DNA of 64,000 bases, from assembly GCF_035978755.1 (NCBI RefSeq), contig NZ_CP108414.1, positions 2,852,001 through 2,916,000 of the forward strand, written 5' to 3'. Position 1 is the stretch's first letter. Each line of letters opens with the position of its first letter. The notes beneath the pieces were generated by a model, which saw only the letters and a list, made by a program, of their open reading frames with translations, searched no databases and was not told the DNA's origin. This DNA comes from Streptomyces sp. NBC_01298. Lineage in GTDB: Bacteria; Actinomycetota; Actinomycetes; Streptomycetales; Streptomycetaceae. Shown in pieces: positions 49,911-59,907 of the stretch. Both the position numbers and the translations under genes were made by a program.

Positions 49911-51551
49911 TCAGCCCATGTGGGGGTAGCCGTAGTCGGTCGGGGCCACCAGGGTCTCCTTGATGGAGCGGGTCGACGTCCAGCGCATCAGGTTCGACGC
50001 CGCGCCGGCCTTGTCGTTGGTGCCCGAGGCGCGGCCGCCGCCGAAGGGCTGCTGGCCGACGACGGCGCCGGTCGACTTGTCGTTGATGTAGAAGTTGCCC
50101 GCGGCGAAGCGGAGCTTCTCCATCGCGTCGGCCGCCGCGTAGCGGTCCTGCGCGATGACGGCGCCGGTCAGGGCGTACGCCGAGACGGACTCCATCTGAG
50201 CCAGCATCGCGTCGAACCCGTCGGCGGCGGCGTCGTCGTAGACGTGGATCGCCAGGATCGGGCCGAAGTACTCGGTCGTGAAGACCTCGTTCGAAGGGTC
50301 GGTGCACGCGATGACGGTCGGGCGGACGAAGTAGCCCTCCGAGTCGTCGTAGGTGCCGCCGGCGACGATCTCGCAGGTCGGGTCGGCCTTCGCGCGGTCG
50401 ATCGCGGCCTTGTTCTTGGCGAACGAGCGCTCGTCGATGACGGCGCCGATGAAGTTCGTCAGGTCGCGGACGTCGCCCATGGTGATGCCGTCGACCTCGG
50501 CCGCGAAGGCCTCCTTGAAGCCGTCGTTCCAGATCGAGGCCGGGACGTAGGCGCGCGAGGACGCCGAGCACTTCTGGCCCTGGTACTCGAAGGAGCCGCG
50601 GGTCAGGGCGGTCTTCAGGATCGCGCGGTCCGCGGACGGGTGCGCGACGACGAAGTCCTTGCCGCCGGTCTCGCCGACCAGGCGCGGGTAGGACTTGTAG
50701 TTCTCGATGTTGTTGCCGACCGTCTTCCACAGGTACTGGAAGGTCTTGGTCGAACCGGTGAAGTGGATGCCCGCGAGCTCCGGGTGGGTCAGCGCCACGT
50801 CGGAGACGGCGATGCCGTCGCCCGTCACCAGGTTGATGACGCCCTTCGGCAGGCCGGCCGCCTCCAGCAGCTCCATGAGGAGGATCGCGGAGTGGGTCTG
50901 CGTCGGGGACGGCTTCCACACGACCACGTTGCCCATCAGGGCCGGGGCGGTCGGCAGGTTGCCCGCGATGGCCGTGAAGTTGAAGGGGGTGATCGCGTAG
51001 ACGAAGCCTTCGAGCGGGCGGTGGTCGCTGCGGTTCCACACGCCGGCGGAGTTCGCGACCGGCTGCTCGGCCAGGATCTGGCGGGCGAAGTGGACGTTGA
51101 AGCGCCAGAAGTCGACGAGCTCGCACGGGGTGTCGATCTCGGCCTGCTGCGCGGTCTTCGACTGGCCCAGCATCGTGGACGCGGCCAGCTTCTCGCGCCA
51201 CGGGCCGGACAGCAGCTCGGCGGCGCGCAGGATGATCGCGGCGCGGTCGTCGAAGGACATCGCGCGCCAGGCCGGGGCGGCGGCCAGCGCGGCGTCGACG
51301 GCCTCCTGGGCGTCGGCCCGCGTGGCGTTCGCGTAGGTGCCGATGACCGCCTTGTGGTCGTGCGGCTGCACGACGTCGAAGCGCTCGCCGCCGCCCATCC
51401 GCTTGACGCCGTTGATCGTCATCGGGAGGTCGATCGGGTTCTCGGACAGCTGCTTCAGCTGGATCTCGAGGCGCGCGCGCTCCGGGGTGCCGGGGGCGTA
51501 CGAGTGGACCGGCTCGTTGACCGGCACGGGGACCTGGGTTACAGCGTCCAT
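49911..51551 (-). CDS. pruA: L-glutamate gamma-semialdehyde (delta-1-pyrroline-5-carboxylate) dehydrogenase
   Basis: 546 aa, aldehyde dehydrogenase superfamily. Oxidises glutamate semialdehyde to glutamate, second step of proline catabolism. YAITPFNFTAIAGNLPTAPALMGN and NLVTGDG bind NAD; the general base is in RLVGETGGKDFVVAH and catalytic cysteine in FEYQGQKCSASSRAYVP. FGGGRASGTNDKAGA is near the C-terminus. The first 40 residues are an actinomycete-type extension. Forms an operon with the proline dehydrogenase gene upstream (33-bp gap). Confidence 0.95.
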   Translation of the reverse strand: MDAVTQVPVPVNEPVHSYAPGTPERARLEIQLKQLSENPIDLPMTINGVKRMGGGERFDVVQPHDHKAVIGTYANATRADAQEAVDAALAAAPAWRAMSFDDRAAIILRAAELLSGPWREKLAASTMLGQSKTAQQAEIDTPCELVDFWRFNVHFARQILAEQPVANSAGVWNRSDHRPLEGFVYAITPFNFTAIAGNLPTAPALMGNVVVWKPSPTQTHSAILLMELLEAAGLPKGVINLVTGDGIAVSDVALTHPELAGIHFTGSTKTFQYLWKTVGNNIENYKSYPRLVGETGGKDFVVAHPSADRAILKTALTRGSFEYQGQKCSASSRAYVPASIWNDGFKEAFAAEVDGITMGDVRDLTNFIGAVIDERSFAKNKAAIDRAKADPTCEIVAGGTYDDSEGYFVRPTVIACTDPSNEVFTTEYFGPILAIHVYDDAAADGFDAMLAQMESVSAYALTGAVIAQDRYAAADAMEKLRFAAGNFYINDKSTGAVVGQQPFGGGRASGTNDKAGAASNLMRWTSTRSIKETLVAPTDYGYPHMG

Positions 51552-51584
51552 GATGCGGGGTGCTCCTTGAGCTAGTGGGAGGGC

Positions 51585-52511
51585 CTAGTTCTTGGTGATC
51601 ATCGAGCGGAGGAAGAAGAGCAGGTTGGCCGGCTTCTCCGCGAGGCGCCGCATGAAGTAGCCGTACCAGTCGGTCCCGTACGCCGTGTAGACGCGCATGC
51701 GGTGGCCCTCGGCGGCCAGCCGCAGGTGCTCCTCGCCGCGGATGCCGTACAGCATCTGGAACTCGTACTCGTCCAGCTTGCGGCCCGCCTTGCGGGCGAG
51801 CTCCTGGCCGATGGCGATCAGGCGCGGGTCGTGGGACCCGATCATCGGGTAGCCCTCGCCGTCCATGAGGATCTTCAGGATGCGGACGTACGCCTTGTCG
51901 ATCTCGGCCTTGTCCTGGTACGCGACCTCGGCGGGCTCCTTGTAGGCGCCCTTCACGATGCGTACGCGGCTGCCGGCCGCGGCCAGGCGGCGGGCGTCGG
52001 CCTCGGTGCGGAACAGGTACGCCTGGATCACGCAGCCGGTCTGCGGGAAGTCGCGGCGCAGCTCCTCGTGGATGGCGAACATCGAGTCGAGGGTGGTGTG
52101 GTCCTCGGCGTCCAGGGTCACGGTGGTGCCGATGGCGGCTGCGGCCTCGACGACCGGACGGACGTTGGCGAGGGCCAGCTCGTGACCGCCTTCCAGCGCC
52201 TGGCCGAACATGGACAGCTTCACGGACATCTCGACGGTCTCGCCGAGGCTCAGGTGGGCGAGCTGCTCGATGAGCTCGAGGTACGCGTCGCGCGCGGCGT
52301 GCGACTGCTCCACGGTGGTGATGTCCTCGCCGACGACGTCGAGGGTCACCTCCAGGCCCTTGCCGGTCAGGTCCTCGACGATCGGGATGACCTGGTCGAC
52401 CGTCTCACCGGGGATGAACCGGTTCACCACGGGCTTGGTCACCGGGGCGGCAGAGACGATTCGGCGCATCTTGTCGCTGCGCGAGGCGGCGAGGATCGCG
52501 GGACCCAGCAC
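51585..52511 (-). CDS. putA: Proline dehydrogenase
   Basis: 308 aa from GTG 52511 (TTGGAGG upstream). FAD-dependent monofunctional enzyme producing pyrroline-5-carboxylate. TIM-barrel motifs: VTLDVVGEDIT, VEMSVKLSMFG, VTLDAEDHTTLD, RVRIVKGAYKEPAEVAYQ (flavin/substrate), and FQMLYGIRGEEHLRL with C-terminal YGTDWYGYFMRRLAEKPAN whose RR pair binds proline carboxylate. First gene of the proline operon and divergent from the PutR gene, which is known in S. coelicolor to activate it. Confidence 0.94.
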   Translation of the reverse strand: MLGPAILAASRSDKMRRIVSAAPVTKPVVNRFIPGETVDQVIPIVEDLTGKGLEVTLDVVGEDITTVEQSHAARDAYLELIEQLAHLSLGETVEMSVKLSMFGQALEGGHELALANVRPVVEAAAAIGTTVTLDAEDHTTLDSMFAIHEELRRDFPQTGCVIQAYLFRTEADARRLAAAGSRVRIVKGAYKEPAEVAYQDKAEIDKAYVRILKILMDGEGYPMIGSHDPRLIAIGQELARKAGRKLDEYEFQMLYGIRGEEHLRLAAEGHRMRVYTAYGTDWYGYFMRRLAEKPANLLFFLRSMITKN

Positions 52512-52712
52512 GGGGTACCTCCAACGGGGGCGGGCAGAAGCAGACATTCAGCCCGCGCCGGGACGACGGAGGCCATAAGGAAAACGCAAGTAAAACCACC
52601 GTGAAACCTAGGGATCTCCCCGATCCTCTGCCATCGACAGCTGTCACGCATCCGTGGCCCGGATCTCATACATCTGTCTGAAGGGGGCGTGCGGGGGTGG
52701 GAGAATGTGCGG

Positions 52713-54026
52713 GTGAAAGGCGATTACCAGGACCTGGTGGACGAGATTTCGGCGCTGCTCGGCGCTCCGGCGACGCTGGAGAACCGGGACTTCCGCCTCA
52801 TCGCCTTCGGCGCGCACGACAGCGATGACGATCTGGCCATGGACCCGGTACGGACCCGCTCGATCCTGACCCGCCAGTCGACCGCGGCCGTCCGGTCCTG
52901 GTTCGAGGGCTTCGGCATCGCCCGCGCCACCGGACCGGTCAGGATCCCGGCCGCCCCCGACGCCGGCGTCTTCCGGGGGCGGATCTGCCTGCCGGTGCGC
53001 TACCGCGGGATCGTCCAGGGCTACGTATGGCTCCTCGACCAGGAGCCCGGCCCCGACGCGCGGGCGCTGGCCGCGGCCATGGAGGTGGCCCAGCGGATCG
53101 GGCTGCTGCTCGCGGAGGAGGCCCGGGCGGGGGCCGACCTGTCCCGGGAGTTCCTCGCGGTGCTGACCGCCGGGCGCGGCTGGCAGCAGGACATGGCGGT
53201 GGCCGCGCTACGGGTGGCACTCGGCCCGGGCGGCGAGGGGCCGCACGCCGCGGTCTGCGTGAGCCCGTGGTCCGGCGAGGCCCCGGCTTCGGTCCCGGGA
53301 GCGGCGGCCGTGTGCGTGGCGCCCGGGCGGGGGGCCGGCGAGCAGGAGCGGCGCCCCGGCGACGGCCCGGCGGGGCAGTGCCTCGCGGTCCTGATCCGCC
53401 TGCGCGGCACGGACCCGCTGGCTCCGGCCCTCACGGCGATCTCCCGCCTGATGCCCCGCGCGGCCGGTGGGGCCGGTGGGGCCGGTGGGGCCGGTGGGGG
53501 ACGCGGGGCGGGCGGAGCGGACGGGACGGGCGGGGCCGCCAAGGCCGACCAGGCCGCCGGGCCGGGATCACCGGCCGGCGGCAAAGCAGCCGCCCCCGGG
53601 GCCGCCACCGGAGTGACCGCCGGGGTGTCCGACCCCGTGCGGGCACTCACCGCACTGCCCGGCGCCTGGCAGCAGGCCACCGCCGCCGCCCGGGCCGCCG
53701 CCGCCGGGCCGCGGCTCGGGCCGGTCGCGCAGTGGTCCGCGATCGGGCCCTACCGCATGCTGGCCTCCGTCGCCGAGGAGGCCCTGGACGACCCGGTGGC
53801 CCGCGCCCTGCGCGGCCCGGCCAATCCCGAACTGGCCCGGACGGCCGAGGTGTTCCTGGACTGCGCGGGCCAGGCGGGCCGCGCGGCGGCGGCCCTGGGG
53901 ATCCACCGCCAGACCCTGTACTACCGGCTGTCCCGGGTGGAGCAGCTGACCGGCCTCGACCTCGACGAGGGCGAGGACCGCCTCCTCCTGCACATGGCCC
54001 TCAAGGCCGCCCGCCTGCACGGCTGA
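52713..54026 (+). CDS. putR: PucR-type transcriptional activator PutR
   Basis: 437 aa from GTG 52713 (GGGAG seven bases upstream; GTG 52689 is an alternative). Starts [20 protein letters not shown], a GAF-like N-terminal half, and ends in the Puc[45 protein letters not shown], followed by [20 protein letters not shown]. Divergent from the proline dehydrogenase gene, matching PutR of S. coelicolor, an activator of proline use. The linker at residues ~250-310 carries a Gly/Ala low-complexity insertion from a 9-bp DNA repeat. Confidence 0.92.
   Translation: MKGDYQDLVDEISALLGAPATLENRDFRLIAFGAHDSDDDLAMDPVRTRSILTRQSTAAVRSWFEGFGIARATGPVRIPAAPDAGVFRGRICLPVRYRGIVQGYVWLLDQEPGPDARALAAAMEVAQRIGLLLAEEARAGADLSREFLAVLTAGRGWQQDMAVAALRVALGPGGEGPHAAVCVSPWSGEAPASVPGAAAVCVAPGRGAGEQERRPGDGPAGQCLAVLIRLRGTDPLAPALTAISRLMPRAAGGAGGAGGAGGGRGAGGADGTGGAAKADQAAGPGSPAGGKAAAPGAATGVTAGVSDPVRALTALPGAWQQATAAARAAAAGPRLGPVAQWSAIGPYRMLASVAEEALDDPVARALRGPANPELARTAEVFLDCAGQAGRAAAALGIHRQTLYYRLSRVEQLTGLDLDEGEDRLLLHMALKAARLHG
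53462..53499 (+). repeat. 9-bp tandem repeat inside putR
   Basis: About four copies of GGCCGGTGG encode Ala-Gly-Gly units in the interdomain linker. Purine/pyrimidine asymmetry and perfect repetition indicate slippage. Length variation would not shift the frame. Confidence 0.8.
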
Positions 54027-54036
54027 CGGTCACCCG

Positions 54037-54630
54037 CTAGGGCGCGTCCCGAACGGTCTTCGCCGCCGCCATCCCCGCCACCGCCCGCCGCATTCCCTCC
54101 GTCAGCTCCGCCGGGGTCGCGGCCGACGCGGGGTCGAAGAGCCACTGGAGCATGAACCCGTTGAGCAGGGCCTGGTAGAAGGCGCCCGCGGTCCGCAGGT
54201 CCTCCTCCGTCAGGTCCTCCTCGGGCACGCCCGTGAACATCGAGACCAGCCCGCGGCGCCCCTCCCCCTGCGAGGCGGCGAGCATCGACCGCAGCTGCGG
54301 CATCCGGTCCCCGGCGAGGGCGATCTCCATGCTGGCCGCCCAGATCGGGCCGGACGCCTCGTGGCCGGCGTGCACTCCGTCCCACACCGAGCGGAAGCGT
54401 TCCAGCGAGCCGCCCCGGCCCTCCACCCCGGCCGAGAACTGATCACCCCACTCCTGGACGACGGCGATGTAAGCCTCCGTCATGAGGGCGTCCTTGGAGC
54501 CGTAGTGGTAGCCGATCGAGGCCAGGTTCGCACCCGAGGCCTTGACGATGTCGCGGGCGGTCGTACCCACGAAACCCTTCTCGACCAGGCACTTCTTGGC
54601 GCCTTCCAGCAAATCTTCGCGGTGTCCCAT
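54037..54630 (-). CDS. TetR-family repressor of the adjacent MFS exporter
   Basis: 197 aa from ATG 54630. The HTH reads CLVEKGFVGTTARDIVKASGANLASIGYHYGSKDALMTEAY, with recognition helix around ASIGYHYG. The C-terminal domain (GSLERFRSVWDGV through AFYQALLNGFMLQWLFDP) is the ligand/dimer part. It is divergent from an MFS drug exporter; an inverted repeat lies between them. Repression of the exporter relieved by its substrate is the usual arrangement. Confidence 0.9.
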   Translation of the reverse strand: MGHREDLLEGAKKCLVEKGFVGTTARDIVKASGANLASIGYHYGSKDALMTEAYIAVVQEWGDQFSAGVEGRGGSLERFRSVWDGVHAGHEASGPIWAASMEIALAGDRMPQLRSMLAASQGEGRRGLVSMFTGVPEEDLTEEDLRTAGAFYQALLNGFMLQWLFDPASAATPAELTEGMRRAVAGMAAAKTVRDAP

Positions 54631-54687
54631 GGCTTCACGGTAGCCAAGACGACCGTCCAAGACAAACGTTCCATACGGCCGTACTAG

Positions 54688-54708
54688 ACAAGCGTTTATG
54701 ACGCTTGT
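54688..54708. promoter_or_regulatory. Candidate TetR operator before the MFS gene
   Basis: ACAAGCGT-TTATG-ACGCTTGT is a perfect 21-bp palindrome ending 12 bp before the MFS start codon. A related half site ACAAACGT occurs at 54662-54669, and TACGGCCGTA lies between them. Position and symmetry fit a TetR dimer site controlling both divergent genes. Confidence 0.6.
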
Positions 54709-54720
54709 ACATTTCTGCTC

Positions 54721-56274
54721 ATGACGAACCCCGCAGCACGCCCCGCCGGTCTCGCCGGTCGCCGGGAATGGATCGCGTTCACCGTTCTCGTCCTCCCCCT
54801 GCTCCTGGTCTCGATGGACGTCTCCGTCCTCTACTTCGCCATCCCGGCCATCACCCGGGAGCTGGACCCCAGCGCCACGCAGCAGCTCTGGATCTTCGAC
54901 AGCTACGCCTTCGCCCTCTCGGGCCTGCTCATCACGATGGGCTCGCTCGGCGACCGGATCGGCCGCCGCAAGCTGCTCCTGGCCGGCGCGGCCGCCTTCG
55001 GACTCGCCTCCGTCGCCGCCGCCTACGCCTCCAGCACCGAGATGCTCATCGCGGCCCGGGTCCTGCTCGGAATCGGCGGCGCGACCCTGATGCCGTCCAC
55101 GCTCGCCCTCGTGCGCAACCTCTTCCAGGACGAGCGGCAGCGCGGCAAGGCCATCGCGATCTGGTCCGGCGCCATGACCGGCGGCGTCGCCCTCGGCTCG
55201 GTCATGAGCGGCGTGATGCTGAACCACTTCTGGTGGGGCTCTGTCTTCCTGATCAACGTGCCCGCGATGCTGCTCCTGCTGATCCTGGTCCCCGTGCTGG
55301 TCCCCGAGTTCAAGGACCCGGCGCCCGGCCGCTTCGACCTGCTGAGCGTGCCGCTGTCGATGGCCGCCGTGCTGCCGGTGGTCTACGGCCTCAAGGAGAT
55401 CGCCGCCGAGGGCTTCACCCCGCTCCGCTCCGGCTGCCTCGCCGCCGGTCTGGCCTTCGGGTACCTCTTCGTCCGCCGCCAGCGCTCCCGCGGCGACGCC
55501 ATGGTCTCCCGGACCCTCTTCCGGGGGCGCGGCTTCGGCGCCGGCATCGGCCTGAACACCGTCGCCGCCTTCGCCATGATGGGCTCGGCCTACTTCACCA
55601 CCCAGTACCTGCAGTCCGTGCTCGGCATGGGCACCCTGGAAGCCGCCCTCTGGAGCCTCGCCCCCTCGGTCCTCATCGGCGCCGCCGCCCCCGTCGGCGC
55701 GGCCCTCGCCCAGAAGACCGACCGGGCCTACGTCATCTCGGGCGGCTTCGTCCTCGCCGCCGCCGGGTTCACCCTGATCAGCCTGGTGGACACCGACTCG
55801 CTGTGGCTGCTGCTGACCGGAGCCGGGGTCCTGGCCTCCGGCATCGTCACGGTGATGTCCCTGGTCTCCGACATGGCGCTCGGTTCCGCCCCCGCCGAGA
55901 AGGCCGGCTCCGCCGCCTCCCTGCTGGAGACCGGCCAGGAGTTCGGCGGCGCCCTCGGGATGGCCGTCCTGGGCAGCCTGGGCACCGCCGTCTACCGCTC
56001 CGACCTGGCCGGCTCCGAGCCCGCCGTGCGGGAGACCCTCGGCGGGGCCGTGGCCACCGCCCAGGGGCTCGGCGGCGCGGCCGGCGGGCAGGTCCTGGCC
56101 GCGGCACGGGAGGCCTTCGTGCACGGAATGCAGTACGCCGCCTGGGGCGGTACGGTCCTGCTCCTCGCGGCGGCGGTGCTCGCCGCGGCCCTGCTCCGGG
56201 GACGCGGAGCCCCCGCCCCCGCCCCTGCGGAGCCGGCCCCGGCCGGCGCGGGGATCGCGCACTCGGAGGCGTAA
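54721..56274 (+). CDS. 14-TM MFS exporter (EmrB/QacA-like, DHA2 family)
   Basis: 517 aa with about 14 hydrophobic helices. Motif A between TM2 and TM3 is GSLGDRIGRRKLLL; TM1 carries LVSMDVSVLYFAIPAI, with the DHA2-type acidic residue; the TM5 antiporter motif region reads AIWSGAMTGGVALGSVMSGVM. A periplasmic loop near residue 430 (YRSDLAGSEPAVRETLGGAV) is typical of QacA/SmvA-type pumps for quaternary ammonium and other cations. The substrate is not predictable. Control by the divergent TetR is likely. Confidence 0.92.
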   Translation: MTNPAARPAGLAGRREWIAFTVLVLPLLLVSMDVSVLYFAIPAITRELDPSATQQLWIFDSYAFALSGLLITMGSLGDRIGRRKLLLAGAAAFGLASVAAAYASSTEMLIAARVLLGIGGATLMPSTLALVRNLFQDERQRGKAIAIWSGAMTGGVALGSVMSGVMLNHFWWGSVFLINVPAMLLLLILVPVLVPEFKDPAPGRFDLLSVPLSMAAVLPVVYGLKEIAAEGFTPLRSGCLAAGLAFGYLFVRRQRSRGDAMVSRTLFRGRGFGAGIGLNTVAAFAMMGSAYFTTQYLQSVLGMGTLEAALWSLAPSVLIGAAAPVGAALAQKTDRAYVISGGFVLAAAGFTLISLVDTDSLWLLLTGAGVLASGIVTVMSLVSDMALGSAPAEKAGSAASLLETGQEFGGALGMAVLGSLGTAVYRSDLAGSEPAVRETLGGAVATAQGLGGAAGGQVLAAAREAFVHGMQYAAWGGTVLLLAAAVLAAALLRGRGAPAPAPAEPAPAGAGIAHSEA

Positions 56275-56291
56275 CGGAGCGGAACGCGCGA

Positions 56292-56319
56292 AAGGGCCCG
56301 GGGTCTCCCCCGGGCCCTT
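56292..56319. terminator. Bidirectional terminator between MFS gene and serA
   Basis: AAGGGCCCGGGG and CCCCGGGCCCTT (12-bp stem, 4-nt loop) lie between convergent genes. Confidence 0.8.
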
Positions 56320-56341
56320 CGCTCTGTCGCGTGCCGCGGCG

Positions 56342-57931
56342 TCAGCCGAGGCTGACCGTACGGGCCGAGACGGCGCCGATCTCGGTGGCGATGTCCGCGA
56401 GGACGTTCACCGGGGCCTCGGCGTCGACGGTGAGGACCGCGAGGGCCTCGCCGCCCTCTTCGGCGCGGGCGACCTGCATGCCCGCGATGTTCAGGCCGGC
56501 CTCGCCGAGGATGCGGCCGACGGCGCCGACCACGCCCGGGCGGTCGGCGTAGCGCAGGACGACCATGTGGTCGGCGAGTGCCAGGTCCACGTCGTACTCG
56601 CCGATGCCGACGAGCTTCTGGAGGTGCTTCGGGCCCACCAGCGTGCCGGAGACCGAGACTTCCTGGCCGTCCGACAGGGTGCCGCGGACGGTCACCACGT
56701 TGCGGTGGTCCGGGGACTCCGAGGAGGTGGTCAGGCGGACCTCGACCCCGCGCTCCTGCGCGAAGAGCGGTGCGTTGACGTAGGAGACCGTCTCGTCGAC
56801 GACGTCCTCGAAGACGCCCTTGAGCGCGGAGAGTTCGAGCACCTTGACGTCGTGCTGGGTGATCTCGCCGCAGACCTCGACGTCGAGGCGGACCGCGACC
56901 TCGCCCGCCAGCGCGGTGAAGATGCGGCCGAGCTTCTCGGCGAGCGGCAGGCCGGGACGGACGTCCTCGGCGATGACGCCGCCCTGGACGTTGACCGCGT
57001 CGGGGACGAGCTCCCCGGCGAGCGCGAGGCGCACCGACTTGGCGACCGAGACACCGGCCTTCTCCTGGGCCTCGTCCGTGGACGCGCCGAGGTGCGGGGT
57101 GCAGACGACCTGGTCGAGCTCGAACAGCGGGGAGTCCGTGCAGGGCTCCTTCGCGTACACGTCGAGGCCGGCGCCGGCGACGCGGCCTTCCTTGATGGCC
57201 GAGTACAGCGCGGCCTCGTCCACGATCCCGCCGCGGGCGGCGTTGACGATGCGGACGGACGGCTTGACCTTGTGCAGGGCCTCGTCCCCGATGAGACCGA
57301 GGGTCTCAGGGGTCTTGGGCAGGTGCACGGTGATGAAGTCGGCGACCTCGAGCAGCTCGTCGAGCGTCAGCATCTTGACGCCCATCTGGGCGGCGCGCGC
57401 GGGCTGCACGTAGGGGTCGTACGCGACGATCTTCATGCCGAAGGCCGACATGCGCTGGGCGACCAGGACGCCGATGCGGCCGAGGCCGACGACGCCGAGG
57501 GTCTTCTCGCTGAGCTCGACACCCGTGTACTTGTTCCGCTTCCACTCGCCGTTCTTCAGGGCGGTGTTGGCCTGCGGAATGTTGCGGGCCGTCGCGACGA
57601 GCAGGCCACAGGCCAGCTCGGCGGCGGTGACGATGTTGGAGGTCGGGGCGTTCACGACCATCACGCCGGCCTTGGTGGCGGACGAGACGTCGACGTTGTC
57701 CAGACCGACACCGGCGCGGGCGACGACCTTCAGCTTCTTGGCCGCGGCGATGGCCTCCGCGTCGACCTTGGTCGCGGAACGGACCAGGATCGCGTCGACG
57801 TCCACGATCGCGGGGAGCAGCTCCGCGCGGTCGGCGCCGTTGCAGTGGCGGATCTCGAAGTCCGGGCCGAGCGCCTCGACAGTGGCGGGCGACAGCTCTT
57901 CGGCGATGAGTACGACAGGTTTCGAGCTCAC
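56342..57931 (-). CDS. serA: D-3-phosphoglycerate dehydrogenase
   Basis: 529 aa, the long type with an intervening domain. Oxidises 3-phosphoglycerate in the first committed step to serine. Start GTG 57931 with GTGAGGA upstream. VVARAGVGLDNVD, the Rossmann motif GVVGLGRIGVLVAQR, NAARGGIVDEAAL (active-site Arg), catalytic His in TPHLGASTDEAQEKA, an allosteric substrate-binding domain (~340-450) and a C-terminal ACT domain VVLRYADRPGVVGAVGRIL for serine feedback. The neighbouring ilvC is on the same strand but separated by a terminator. Confidence 0.96.
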   Translation of the reverse strand: MSSKPVVLIAEELSPATVEALGPDFEIRHCNGADRAELLPAIVDVDAILVRSATKVDAEAIAAAKKLKVVARAGVGLDNVDVSSATKAGVMVVNAPTSNIVTAAELACGLLVATARNIPQANTALKNGEWKRNKYTGVELSEKTLGVVGLGRIGVLVAQRMSAFGMKIVAYDPYVQPARAAQMGVKMLTLDELLEVADFITVHLPKTPETLGLIGDEALHKVKPSVRIVNAARGGIVDEAALYSAIKEGRVAGAGLDVYAKEPCTDSPLFELDQVVCTPHLGASTDEAQEKAGVSVAKSVRLALAGELVPDAVNVQGGVIAEDVRPGLPLAEKLGRIFTALAGEVAVRLDVEVCGEITQHDVKVLELSALKGVFEDVVDETVSYVNAPLFAQERGVEVRLTTSSESPDHRNVVTVRGTLSDGQEVSVSGTLVGPKHLQKLVGIGEYDVDLALADHMVVLRYADRPGVVGAVGRILGEAGLNIAGMQVARAEEGGEALAVLTVDAEAPVNVLADIATEIGAVSARTVSLG

Positions 57932-58089
57932 GTGGGTCCTCACAAGTCCAGTGCGGACGGCCGTCCCGACGGCCGCAGGCGGTGGAGGGGGGTAGCCGCG
58001 TGGAAGACGCACGACACTGTGGGCCTGACGCGTTGTGTTGAGCAGTGTAGTGGCGGATCCGGGAGGGAATTCCGCCTGTAAGGAAGGAT

Positions 58090-58150
58090 CACCCGCACGA
58101 GATTGGCCAGGGTGGACAAGCGGTCCTCCGCGAGGCCTCTCGTGCGGGTG
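58090..58150. repeat. 13-bp perfect inverted repeat between ilvC and serA
   Basis: CACCCGCACGAGA (58090-58102) and TCTCGTGCGGGTG (58138-58150) enclose 35 nt. It is distinct from the ilvC terminator that precedes it. On the minus strand it lies ~160 bp upstream of serA, so it could be a second terminator for ilvC read-through or a structured serA leader. No T-run. Confidence 0.5.
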
Positions 58151-58163
58151 CCCGAGCCGATGT

Positions 58164-58200
58164 GCCGCGGGGCCGGGACGCACCGTCCCGGCCCCGCGGC
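58164..58200 (-). terminator. ilvC terminator
   Basis: GCCGCGGGGCCGGGAC and GTCCCGGCCCCGCGGC form a 16-bp GC stem with a 5-nt loop, nine bases after the ilvC stop. Confidence 0.85.
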
Positions 58201-58208
58201 GAAGCGGA

Positions 58209-59348
<1,140 letters not shown>

Positions 59349-59351
59349 GGC

Positions 59352-59876
59352 TCAGGCGCTGCGGTCGAGCGCGCGCAGGCTGCGGTCCGTGATGGACCGG
59401 CCGCCGCGCCCTATGGCGATCGTGCCGGACTGGACGAGCTCCTTGATGCCGAAGGGCTCCAGCATCTTGAGCATCGCGCCCAGCTTGTCGGTGCCGCCGG
59501 TGGCCTCGATGGTGACGGCCTCCGGGGAGACGTCGACGGTCTTGGCGCGGAACAGCTGGACGATCTCGACGATCTGCGAGCGCGTCTCGTTGTCGGCGCG
59601 GACCTTCACCAGAACGAGTTCGCGCTCGATGGCGTTGGTGTGCTCCAACTCGACGATCTTGAGCACGTTGACCAGCTTGTTGAGCTGCTTGGTCACCTGC
59701 TCCAGCGGGAGGTCCTCGACGTTCACGACGATGGTGATCCGCGAGATGTCGGGGTGCTCGGTGACACCGACCGCGAGGGAGTCGATGTTGAACCCGCGTC
59801 GGGAGAACAGCGCGGCGATCCGGGCGAGGATGCCGGGCGTGTTCTCGACCAGGACGGAGAGCGTGTGCTTGGACAT
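59352..59876 (-). CDS. ilvN: Acetolactate synthase small (regulatory) subunit
   Basis: 174 aa. The N-terminal ACT domain begins HTLSVLVENTPGILARIAALFSRRGFNIDSLAVGVTE and includes DISRITIVVNVEDLPLEQVTKQLNKLV; the C-terminal domain (AKTVDVSPEAVTIEATG) activates the large subunit. It binds valine or other branched-chain amino acids for feedback. ATG 59876 lies 31 bp after the ilvB stop. Typical actinomycete length. Confidence 0.97.
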   Translation of the reverse strand: MSKHTLSVLVENTPGILARIAALFSRRGFNIDSLAVGVTEHPDISRITIVVNVEDLPLEQVTKQLNKLVNVLKIVELEHTNAIERELVLVKVRADNETRSQIVEIVQLFRAKTVDVSPEAVTIEATGGTDKLGAMLKMLEPFGIKELVQSGTIAIGRGGRSITDRSLRALDRSA

Positions 59877-59907
59877 GTGAGTCGTTCTCTCTCTCGGCTC
59901 TCTCGGC

